A DNA stretch of 64,000 nt from Nitrospinaceae bacterium (GTDB lineage: Bacteria; Nitrospinota; Nitrospinia; Nitrospinales; JACRGP01), in the NCBI GenBank assembly GCA_029261555.1, contig JAJDBB010000039.1, forward strand, positions 1-64,000, read 5' to 3'. Below, piece after piece: positions 1-7,494 of the stretch. The notes under the pieces are model-generated. The model searched no databases. It was not told the DNA's origin and saw nothing but the letters and a program-made list of their open reading frames with translations. The position numbers and the translations under genes were made by a program. The stretch's first letter is position 1. Each line of letters begins with the position of its first letter.

Positions 1-2
1 AC

Positions 3-743
3 TTTATGGGGTTTCTGAAACCGGACTTTGGCGTCCACAGCCGCAACGTGGCCTGGTTGGCTCGCGAGATTGGAAGGGAACTGGAGCATCCCAAACCGTT
101 AATCCTGGACCTTGCGGGACGGTACCACGACGTCGGTAAAATGTGTTTGCCGGCCAAACTGCGAGACGCTCCCTACGATTCCTTGAACGACTCGGAAAAA
201 GAGCTCTATAAAAATTTCCCCGTATACGGACAGGAGATCGTGCGCTCCCATTTGGAAATAGAAGGGCTGGACCAGGCCGTTCGGCAGCAGTGCGAGGAAA
301 TGGACGGCGCGGGCTTTCCCGATGGATTGCGCGCTGGAGAAATTTGCCTGGAGGCCGGAATCCTCGCCGTCGCCAATCATTTTGACGAAGCCATGGCCGA
401 GGCCGGATTCAGAAATATCGAGGTGGACATTGTCGAAGGGCGCAAGGTTTTCCAGTTCAACCGCGATCTGGAAAAACGTTTCGACGTCAAGGTAGTCAAG
501 GCTTTATTCAAAGTCGTCGACAGGCTAAGGTACAAATCCGCCAAGGAAGAAGACATTTCCATCGACGGTTTAAAACCCCAAATGGTTTTATCCCGGGACC
601 TGTTCGCTCAATCAGGTTGTCTGGTATTTAACCGCGAAACCGTTCTTTCCCCCGCCCGGATTCGCAAAATCCTCGATTTTCATCGAATCGATCCATTGCA
701 GGGAAAAGTATTCGTGTATTCCCTGTCTGTCCCCGGAAATTGA
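3..743 (+). CDS. HD-GYP-type response protein, 5' truncated by window, degenerate metal site
   Basis: The frame is open from the window edge, and the first ATG (base 6) falls inside the HD-GYP fold, so the true start lies upstream. HD-GYP proteins normally hydrolyse cyclic di-GMP with a di-iron or tri-iron centre. The HD dyad survives in YHDVGKMCLP and the GYP-like motif is DGAGFPDGL. The usual KxHP is KNFP and the usual HHE before the GYP motif is QCEE, so several metal ligands are absent. The last ~60 residues (LKPQMVLSRDL...) resemble the small C-terminal domain found after HD-GYP in RpfG-like response regulators. A receiver domain may lie upstream, outside the window. The gene converges on the deacetylase gene with a 25-bp gap. 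The family call is confident; loss of phosphodiesterase activity is inference. Confidence 0.75.
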   Translation, partial: FMGFLKPDFGVHSRNVAWLAREIGRELEHPKPLILDLAGRYHDVGKMCLPAKLRDAPYDSLNDSEKELYKNFPVYGQEIVRSHLEIEGLDQAVRQQCEEMDGAGFPDGLRAGEICLEAGILAVANHFDEAMAEAGFRNIEVDIVEGRKVFQFNRDLEKRFDVKVVKALFKVVDRLRYKSAKEEDISIDGLKPQMVLSRDLFAQSGCLVFNRETVLSPARIRKILDFHRIDPLQGKVFVYSLSVPGN

Positions 744-768
744 ATCGAACCGCCCAAACGGCTAACGT

Positions 769-1650
769 TTAAAGAGTTTTTTCAGGTCGAGAATCCATGT
801 GCAGGTTCCTCAGCCGCTCGAAGGTGGTGAACGCATAACCGTGTTCGGCCAGGTAATCGATTAACCGGTTGAGCTTGTCGCGGACTCCGGCGCGCCCCGT
901 AGCGAATCGCAAGCGCGTCAGCGCCGGCGTTCCTTGGGGATAAACCGGGTTGGCGCGTTCGGACATTTCAAAAGGATGCAGATACAGAATGTAAAGTGAA
1001 TGCTCTGGCAGGTAGCGCCGCAGAAGCGCCTTCGTCAATGCCCAAGGGAATATCCTCAGATATCCTCCTCCGGAAATGGGGATCTGTTTTTTACCCACCG
1101 CCTGAGAGCTGACCTCGAATTCGTAAAAATCGTCGTCTGAATAAACTCCGTCCGAGGCCTGCCGGAACCCGGACAAATCAAGGTCGCCGTACAGCGGATG
1201 CTCGCTGAAACCGATTCGGCTGGAGTCGTATTTAAATCCCGCTTCTCGTACTCGGTCGAGGCGGGTGCGGTCTAGACTGAAGCAGGGCGCGCGAAACCCG
1301 AGGCAGGGCTTACCCATAATCGATTCCAACTCTGCCCGGCACCGGAGTAACTCTTCGGTGAAAACTTCCGGTTCCATCTCCAGGGGACGGCGGTGCCCCC
1401 AGCCATGCGAAGCGACGTCGTGTCCGCCGTCGGCAAGATCGCGCAAACGGGATTTTAATTTTTGCGCCTGGTCTCCCAGAACAAAAAACGAAGAGGGCAG
1501 GTTGCGCCTCGACAACGCGTCCAGATACCTGTCCAGGCCGTCCAACATGGAATATTCGCGGTCGCAGGCCTTGCCGCGAAAGTATTCCAAGTGGTACCAG
1601 TCCTCGACGTCCATCGAAAGCACGGCGTGTTTCATAGCAGAGCTTTGCAT
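769..1650 (-). CDS. XrtA/exosortase-associated polysaccharide deacetylase (NodB fold, DUF3473)
   Basis: Predicted to remove N-acetyl groups from an exopolysaccharide or its precursor in the envelope. NodB motifs are visible: catalytic-type SMDVEDWYH near the N terminus, metal-binding SHGWGH at about residue 83, and RAPCFS. The C-terminal GGGYLRIFPW and YLHPFEM match the DUF3473 extension of deacetylases linked to PEP-CTERM/exosortase EPS loci. Two starts are possible, 15 nt apart (MQSSAMKH); neither has a strong ribosome binding site. It is the most 3' of four co-directional polysaccharide genes (deacetylase, sugar transferase, GT4, CapD-like). No exosortase is present in the window. Confidence 0.88.
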   Translation of the reverse strand: MQSSAMKHAVLSMDVEDWYHLEYFRGKACDREYSMLDGLDRYLDALSRRNLPSSFFVLGDQAQKLKSRLRDLADGGHDVASHGWGHRRPLEMEPEVFTEELLRCRAELESIMGKPCLGFRAPCFSLDRTRLDRVREAGFKYDSSRIGFSEHPLYGDLDLSGFRQASDGVYSDDDFYEFEVSSQAVGKKQIPISGGGYLRIFPWALTKALLRRYLPEHSLYILYLHPFEMSERANPVYPQGTPALTRLRFATGRAGVRDKLNRLIDYLAEHGYAFTTFERLRNLHMDSRPEKTL

Positions 1651-1698
1651 AAGTCCGTTACTTTTAAGGATAAAACAAAAAATATTCGCAATCTGGCC

Positions 1699-1713
1699 TC
1701 GGCGCCTCGCCGG
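1699..1713. repeat. Short palindrome of the dispersed repeat family
   Basis: CGGCG-CCT-CGCCG hairpin lying directly against the stop codon of the minus-strand sugar transferase gene. It resembles the CCGGCGCCTNGCCGG hairpins of the 22-kb array and other gaps. It could also work as a weak terminator stem, but no T-run follows on the minus strand. Confidence 0.4.
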
Positions 1714-2274
1714 TTAATGCGCTACGCCTTTGGAACGCAACACGGCAAACAAGGTGAGCCAGAGAATTTTGATATCCATTCCGAATGAACGGCGCTCCAG
1801 GTAATGGCGATCCATCTCGACTTTTTTGGGAATGGGCGCCTCGTCGCGCCCATGTACCTGCGCCCAACCGGTGATCCCCGGCGTCAACCGGTCGACGCCG
1901 CATTCCTTGCGCAAGGCGATCAGGTCGTCCTGATTGTACAGGGCCGGACGGGGCCCGACAAACGCCATGTCGCCTTTCAGTACGCTCCACAACTGAGGCA
2001 ATTCGTCCAGGCTGGTTTTGCGCAAGAAGCCCCCTATCGGCGTCAGGTAGCGATCGGGATCGCTCATCAAATGCGTCGCCACGTCCGGCGTGTCCAGGCG
2101 CATGGTGCGGAACTTTGGCATCATGAAATGCTTGTTGTCGCGTCCCACCCGCTTCGACCAATGGATCGCCAGGCCGTCCGAGGTCAAGCGAACCGACAGG
2201 TAAACGACCAAAAAGGGAATGGCGAACAGGACGCACCCCGTCAACGCCAAAATTACGTTTAAAACTCTGCCCAC
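1714..2274 (-). CDS. Bacterial sugar transferase (undecaprenyl-phosphate phosphoglycosyl transferase)
   Basis: Transfers a sugar-1-phosphate from a UDP-sugar to undecaprenyl phosphate, the first membrane step of exopolysaccharide or glycan assembly. At 186 aa it is the short monotopic PglC/WcaJ-C type, with one N-terminal hydrophobic segment (about residues 3-28). Diagnostic motifs are KFRTMR, LRKTSLDELPQLWSVL with the catalytic Asp-Glu pair, GDMAFVGPRP and TPGITGWAQVHGR. It lies between the deacetylase and the GT4 gene on the same strand. The substrate sugar cannot be read from sequence. Confidence 0.93.
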   Translation of the reverse strand: MGRVLNVILALTGCVLFAIPFLVVYLSVRLTSDGLAIHWSKRVGRDNKHFMMPKFRTMRLDTPDVATHLMSDPDRYLTPIGGFLRKTSLDELPQLWSVLKGDMAFVGPRPALYNQDDLIALRKECGVDRLTPGITGWAQVHGRDEAPIPKKVEMDRHYLERRSFGMDIKILWLTLFAVLRSKGVAH

Positions 2275-2359
2275 CTCGCTGATCCTTATTTTATAGAAGC
2301 CGACGTCATTTTACCGGAGGGACGTCGGCAGTTCACCCCTATTATCCATTACGTTGGGA

Positions 2360-3487
2360 TCAAGACCCTGTCAGTTCGCGGTAAACGTCCAGCGTTTTTT
2401 CAATAACGACGCCGACGGAAAATTCTTTCTCGACCATTTCCCTGCCGCGTCGTCCCATTTTCCGGCGGCGTTCCGGGTCTTCGATCAGGGTCTTCATGGC
2501 GTCTGCCAGGGCCTCTGCGTTTTTAACGGGAACCAGCAGGCCGTTTTGGCCGTGGCGCACAATTTCGCGGCACCCGGTCGCGTCGGCAGTTACAATGGCG
2601 CGTCCGCAAGCCGCCGCCTCCACCAATACCTTGGGCAAGCCTTCCCGGTAGGAAGGCAGGCAAACCAAATGATACTGGGAAAAAAGTTGCGACATGTCGT
2701 CGCAATGTCCCTGCCAGTCCACGACGCCTTCCCGTTTCCAGGCCTCCAACTCGGAGGCGTCGATGGCAACGGGGTTGCCGGCGTCCGTACCGCCCACCAG
2801 GATAAACTGCGCGTTAACTCCTTGCTCTTTGAGAATCCGGGCTGCCTCCACGAACTCGCGCACTCCTTTATCCCACAACATACGCGAAGGCAAAACCACC
2901 CTCACGGGTTCATCCGGTTCCGGCGTCTCGCGAAACTTTTCGGGGTCCACCCCGACGCCCTTAATAAGGACGACGTTTTGCTCCCGAATTAAGCCTGCGG
3001 CAACGAACGAATCCCGGTCGTCTGGATTCTGTACGATCAGACGCGAACGGGGATGCCCGTAGGCTAGCCGATAAACAAAGACGACCATGGGAAGGAGAAT
3101 TTTTGTCTTCAGATTTTTAATCGCGAATACGTACCCGAGTCCGGAAATCGCGTTGACCACGCGGGGAACCCCGGTCAGGCGAGCGGCGATGGAACCGTAG
3201 ATCACCGGTTTGATTGTAATGTGATGCGTCAAGTCGGGTTTCACACTGCGGTAAATCTGGCACAACTTCCAAAACGTTTTTATTTCACTAAAGAGGTTTG
3301 CCCCCCAGCGTTGCAGGGGAATGGGATGAAAAATAAAACCGGCCCTCTTGATGGTCTCCACCGCCGGTCCATCCGCCGAGGCGACGTGAATTTCGTAACC
3401 CTCGCGCTGGGCGGCGAGCGCTATCGGCAGGCGGTGGGAACAAAAAAACCAGGGAACGTTACAGACAAACAACAGTTTCTTTTTCAT
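2360..3487 (-). CDS. Glycosyltransferase family 4
   Basis: A GT-B fold transferase that probably extends the lipid-linked glycan. The N-terminal acceptor domain begins KLLFVCNVPWFF..HRLPIA. The C-terminal donor domain carries PSYREGLPKVLVEA, the E-x7-E region that binds the nucleotide-sugar phosphate, and VPSRMLWDKGV-type sequence (LPSRMLWDKGV). It is 375 aa, a normal family length, and appears intact. Its neighbours (sugar transferase downstream, CapD-like dehydratase upstream) place it in the same EPS or O-glycan pathway. The N-terminal part resembles PglA/CapM-type enzymes, but the linkage formed is unknown. Confidence 0.9.
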   Translation of the reverse strand: MKKKLLFVCNVPWFFCSHRLPIALAAQREGYEIHVASADGPAVETIKRAGFIFHPIPLQRWGANLFSEIKTFWKLCQIYRSVKPDLTHHITIKPVIYGSIAARLTGVPRVVNAISGLGYVFAIKNLKTKILLPMVVFVYRLAYGHPRSRLIVQNPDDRDSFVAAGLIREQNVVLIKGVGVDPEKFRETPEPDEPVRVVLPSRMLWDKGVREFVEAARILKEQGVNAQFILVGGTDAGNPVAIDASELEAWKREGVVDWQGHCDDMSQLFSQYHLVCLPSYREGLPKVLVEAAACGRAIVTADATGCREIVRHGQNGLLVPVKNAEALADAMKTLIEDPERRRKMGRRGREMVEKEFSVGVVIEKTLDVYRELTGS

Positions 3488-3599
3488 TTGGACTCGCCTC
3501 TAGTTTCAAAGGCCTGCCTGCGCGAAATGCAACGGCGATGATTCTGGGATCGAGGACTCGTCACAATGATCTGCTTGAGGCGGGAAGAGGCGCCAGCCG

Positions 3600-5495
3600 T
3601 CAGTTAAGGGAGGTTTCCTGGGTTTGCCGGTCTCGGTTTGGGCGGGCGAGTTCCGCTAGGAGATTGAAAATATCTTCGCGAGTGGCCTCCTGCGATCTGT
3701 TGCACAGCTCCTCCGCTTGAAACATGAAATGGCCGTCCACCCGCTCCTGAGATTTGATCAACTTAATTTTTTCATGCGGCGTGGGTTCAATTTCTTCGTT
3801 CCCGGCAACGAGTTTCTCCTGCAATTTTTCGCCGGGACGCAGTCCAGTAAACTTTATCGGGACGTCGTCTTCAGAATCGCATCCTGAAAGCAGAATCATC
3901 TTTTTTGCCAGCGCAACGATGTTGACGGGTTGACCCATCTCCAGCAAAAACTTGTCGCCGCCCCGGCCCAACGCCGCCGACTGCAGGATGAGCTGGACCG
4001 CCTCTGAAATCAGCATAAAGTATCGTTCGACGTCGGGGTGGGTGATCGTGACCGGCCCGCCGTTTGCAATCTGTTTTTGAAACAGCGGAACCACGCTTCC
4101 GTGGCTCCCCAATACGTTGCCGAACCGGACTGTGATGAATTGAGTTTCCCCTTCCTCGTTTAAACACTGGATCAGCTTTTCCGCCAGGCATTTGGTCGCC
4201 CCCATAACGCTTGAAGGCTGGACTACTTTGTCTGTGGAAACCAGAACAAATTTCTCCGCGCCGTAGGCCTTGGCCAACTCAGCCACCACGCGGGTGCCGT
4301 GAATATTGTTGTGAATCGCTTCTCCTGGATGATTTTCCATCAAGGGAACGTGTTTGTGCGCGGCGGCGTGGAATACCAGATCCGGACGAAATTTCTGGTA
4401 CAGCGTTTCCATTTTTTCCCGGTCGGTGATGGAACATAAACGAAAACATTTTTCTACACTGGAAAATTCGGAAGCCAGGGAAACTTCCAGATCGTACAGA
4501 TAATTTTCGCACCGGTCCACCATGATCAGGGAGTCCGGTTTGAATTCCACGATCTGCCGGCACAATTCCGATCCGATGGAACCGCCCGCGCCGGTGACCA
4601 ACACTTTCTTCCCGTCCACCAGGTTTTTGGTCAGGGAAAGATCCAACGACACTCGCTCTCGGCCTAAAAGATCGCTGATTTCCAGGTCGCGAATTTTTGA
4701 GATGTGAACCTGTTGCGTGGACGTGTCCAGCACGGAGGCGATGATTTTGGATTTGACGCAGGCGCGCTTGAAAATCGCCGCCAGCTCTCCCAGGTTTTCA
4801 TCGGTGAGCGTGTGCGCGGCCACCAAAACTTCCTTGATCTCCAGAGCGGAAACCAAAGAAGGGATCTGACCGCGATCGCCCAAAACTTTTATTCCGTTTA
4901 AATTATTGTTTAGCTTTTTGGGGTCGTCGTCGATAAAGCCCTTCACCGAATACTGCCCGGCGAAGCGGTTCAGGTAGCGGAGAAGATGAGCTCCCTCGTC
5001 GCCCGCGCCAAAAATAAGAACCGGGATTTTCTGGTTCTGCGAGCCGGTGTGGAATTTATTCGCCCGCTCCCGGAAAATTCTCCAGAGCAGGCGCGACCCG
5101 CCCACCGCCATGATGAGCAAGACCATGTCCATCACAAAAATGGAGCGCGGCATGGACATGGACCGGTTGTAAATAAAAGTGGCGCACAAAATTAAAAACG
5201 ACCCTACGGCGACGGCCTTGATGATTTGAACCAAGTCGTCCAGCGAAGTGTACTTCCAGAATCGCCCGTAGAATTTGAAATAAAAATAAGCCGCGCCCCG
5301 GCAAACGATCACAAAAGGAATCAGGTCGAATAAAAGTTCAAAATAAATATCAGGAATGGTTCCGTCGAACCGGAGAAGAAAGGCGAGGTAAAGCGAGAGG
5401 ATTCCCAGCAAGGAATCGAAAACAAACAGGACGGCTCGGCGGGCGTTGAATTGAAATAAGACTTTCATGAATCCATATGAGGGAAAGTACGCCAA
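3600..5495 (-). CDS. FlaA1/CapD-type nucleoside-diphosphate-sugar 4,6-dehydratase, membrane-anchored
   Basis: Predicted UDP-HexNAc C4/C6 dehydratase, as in PglF, WbpM and CapD, feeding a modified sugar into glycan assembly. About four N-terminal membrane helices occupy residues ~15-130. A first Rossmann-like domain (VLIFGAGDEGAHLL, ~residue 153) is followed by the catalytic SDR domain with VTGAGGSIGSELCRQI (~residue 297). STDKVVQPSSVMGATK shows the Met-for-Tyr replacement usual in this subfamily. At 631 aa it has full family length. It is the first gene of the minus-strand polysaccharide set, divergent from lemA across ~250 bp that presumably carries both promoters. Confidence 0.92.
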   Translation of the reverse strand: MAYFPSYGFMKVLFQFNARRAVLFVFDSLLGILSLYLAFLLRFDGTIPDIYFELLFDLIPFVIVCRGAAYFYFKFYGRFWKYTSLDDLVQIIKAVAVGSFLILCATFIYNRSMSMPRSIFVMDMVLLIMAVGGSRLLWRIFRERANKFHTGSQNQKIPVLIFGAGDEGAHLLRYLNRFAGQYSVKGFIDDDPKKLNNNLNGIKVLGDRGQIPSLVSALEIKEVLVAAHTLTDENLGELAAIFKRACVKSKIIASVLDTSTQQVHISKIRDLEISDLLGRERVSLDLSLTKNLVDGKKVLVTGAGGSIGSELCRQIVEFKPDSLIMVDRCENYLYDLEVSLASEFSSVEKCFRLCSITDREKMETLYQKFRPDLVFHAAAHKHVPLMENHPGEAIHNNIHGTRVVAELAKAYGAEKFVLVSTDKVVQPSSVMGATKCLAEKLIQCLNEEGETQFITVRFGNVLGSHGSVVPLFQKQIANGGPVTITHPDVERYFMLISEAVQLILQSAALGRGGDKFLLEMGQPVNIVALAKKMILLSGCDSEDDVPIKFTGLRPGEKLQEKLVAGNEEIEPTPHEKIKLIKSQERVDGHFMFQAEELCNRSQEATREDIFNLLAELARPNRDRQTQETSLN

Positions 5496-5744
5496 TAAAC
5501 TTTTATTTGCTTATTAAGATAAAATTGTACCTCATAGGAGGCGTCGAGGGCTAGATTTCTTTTTTTCAATGCCTTGCCCTGAGCATTCAACGAATTCTTT
5601 CGGTCCGGAAATTTACCCGCATTAATTTTTCCGAGACTTAAAAAAGAGACATATAAGGTTCTGTCTCATGGTCTATTTGCATTGGACAAATTGGGCGCGA
5701 CGTCGCAAAATATAGTCTCAGCTAAAAATTTTCCGGGGGGCATT

Positions 5745-6326
5745 ATGGGCACATTGGCTATCATCGTATTGGCGTTATTTCTGTTTGCCGCTTTGGGGAT
5801 CGTGATTTACGCCGTCTCCATTTACAACGGTTTGATCTCGCTGAAGGAGAATATCAAAAAATCCTGGGGCAACATCGACGTGATCCTGAAACAGCGCCAT
5901 GACGAATTGCCCAAGCTGATTTCGGTCTGCGAAAGTTACGCCGCGTTTGAAAAAGGCGTTCTGGACAGGGTGATGAAAGCGAGGGAAAATTATTTTCGCG
6001 CCAACACCGTCGCGCAAAAGGCTCAGGCCAGCGGCGATATCAGCGCCGGACTCAAAAGCCTGTTCGCTCTGTCCGAAAATTTTCCGGAACTGAAGGCTAA
6101 CGAAAATTTCATGCAACTGCAAAACCGCATCAGCCACCTGGAAGAATCTCTCGCCGACCGGCGCGAGTTTTATAACGACAGCGTCAACAACTACAACATC
6201 CGCATCCAGCAAATTCCGGACGTGATCGTCGCGAACATTCTTGGCTACCGCCAGGAGGAGATGTTCGAGGTGAGCGAGGAAGAGCGCAAGGACGTGGACG
6301 TCAAAATCAAGCTTCCAAAGTTTTAA
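5745..6326 (+). CDS. lemA: LemA family membrane protein
   Basis: LemA-family proteins have one N-terminal transmembrane helix and a helical cytoplasmic or periplasmic domain; their role is still unclear. I prefer the ATG at 5745 over the longer track ORF (5682). It is preceded by a G-run that can act as a ribosome binding site, and it places the hydrophobic helix (LAIIVLALFLFAALGIVIYAV) at the N terminus, as in homologues. Family signatures include SWGNIDVILKQRHDELPKL and LKANENFMQLQNRISHLEE. The product is 193 aa. The next gene is a GIDE-domain protein ~20 nt downstream, a common LemA partner. Confidence 0.92.
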   Translation: MGTLAIIVLALFLFAALGIVIYAVSIYNGLISLKENIKKSWGNIDVILKQRHDELPKLISVCESYAAFEKGVLDRVMKARENYFRANTVAQKAQASGDISAGLKSLFALSENFPELKANENFMQLQNRISHLEESLADRREFYNDSVNNYNIRIQQIPDVIVANILGYRQEEMFEVSEEERKDVDVKIKLPKF

Positions 6327-6347
6327 CGTTTGCCCGTTCCGAAAACT

Positions 6348-7331
6348 ATGGACGCCGCGAACGCCATCAATAATTTTACGATCTATTGCGTGATAGGACT
6401 GGGCGCGGGGATCTACTGGTTCGTCGCCGGTTTCCGCGAGCTGAAACAAAAACGCACGATTCAAGATATCCCCACCAGCAAAATCGCCACCGGCGCGGTT
6501 GGAACGAACGTCGAGATCAAGGGCCAGGTGATCTGCGACGAGGAGAAGGTGATTCCCGCTCCTATCAGCGAAACGCCCAGCGTTTTTTATTCCATCGAAA
6601 TTCAAAAGCTGGTGCGCAACAAAAACTCCAGTTATTGGAAATCCATCGACCGCTTTTATTCCGACAAGGGGTTCTTTGTGGACGACGGTAGCGGGGCCGA
6701 CGCCCTGGTGTACATCGAAGGAGCCACCGTCAAGCGCAAGGGTAAACCGGCGGAGTTCCAACTGGCCTCGAATAATTTCAATACCATGCCGCCCCTGCTT
6801 TCCCAGGCGCTGACCAAAAACGCCGCCAAACTAAAACGCTTCAAATTGAAATCCACCTCTTGGCTGTTTTCCGACAAATACCGGTTTCTCGAATGGTATT
6901 TCAAACCCAGCGATTCGATTTATGTTCTGGGCTTTGCCGAGTCCGGATTAAAAGTTCCCAAACGGCGCAAGCTTAAGTTCAAGACGTTTCTCAAGGCGAA
7001 AAAACTGGTCGCCTCCGATCCGAAATTGAAAAAACGTTTCGACTCAAATAAGGACGGGGTGTTGACTCCCGAGGAACTGGAATGGGGAGCTAAAGTCATC
7101 GGCGAACAACTAGACGCCAAATACGACAAGAAACAAACAAAGGAACTGGTCTCCAAGACCAAAATGATTTTCAAGCACAAGAAACCCCACCCCTTCATTG
7201 TCAGCAATATGCATGAGGAAAATCTGGTCAAATCCATTGCCATGACCTCCACCTTAAAAATGATCGGCGGACCCATCGTCGCCGTTGCCTGCCTCGGTTA
7301 TTTGGTCTTCACGCTCAAAAACTTTTTGTGA
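6348..7331 (+). CDS. GIDE-domain membrane protein with an EF-hand insertion
   Basis: The N-terminal and C-terminal hydrophobic segments and the GxxVEIKGQV...SVFYSIEI pattern fit the GIDE family (named for a eukaryotic mitochondrial E3 ligase; bacterial members lack RING). It is a frequent LemA neighbour and probably membrane-associated. Near residue 235 it carries DSNKDGVLTPEE, a canonical 12-residue EF-hand calcium loop (D1, N3, D5, G6, E12). This suggests calcium sensing or binding, and I do not know it as a standard part of the family. The track ORF starts at a TTG (6330); the ATG at 6348 seems more natural. No RING finger is visible. Confidence 0.7.
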   Translation: MDAANAINNFTIYCVIGLGAGIYWFVAGFRELKQKRTIQDIPTSKIATGAVGTNVEIKGQVICDEEKVIPAPISETPSVFYSIEIQKLVRNKNSSYWKSIDRFYSDKGFFVDDGSGADALVYIEGATVKRKGKPAEFQLASNNFNTMPPLLSQALTKNAAKLKRFKLKSTSWLFSDKYRFLEWYFKPSDSIYVLGFAESGLKVPKRRKLKFKTFLKAKKLVASDPKLKKRFDSNKDGVLTPEELEWGAKVIGEQLDAKYDKKQTKELVSKTKMIFKHKKPHPFIVSNMHEENLVKSIAMTSTLKMIGGPIVAVACLGYLVFTLKNFL

Positions 7332-7494
7332 TACCGCTTTGTTCATAATGCTGGAGCGCCACTCCTTCGTCGTCTAAAAAATGGGAAATGAAATCCTGGT
7401 TATGTTAAATTTAGTGTCCTTGCTTTATCCAACGACCTAGCGTCCCGACGTCGAAGAATAATTCCACTACCTTAATAATCACAAAAAACCACTC

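Noticed and set aside
1265-1717. 150-aa plus-strand ORF
   Set aside because: Antisense to the polysaccharide deacetylase, whose motifs are clear.
5775-6761. 328-aa minus-strand ORF
   Set aside because: Antisense to lemA and the GIDE gene; composition typical of a shadow frame.
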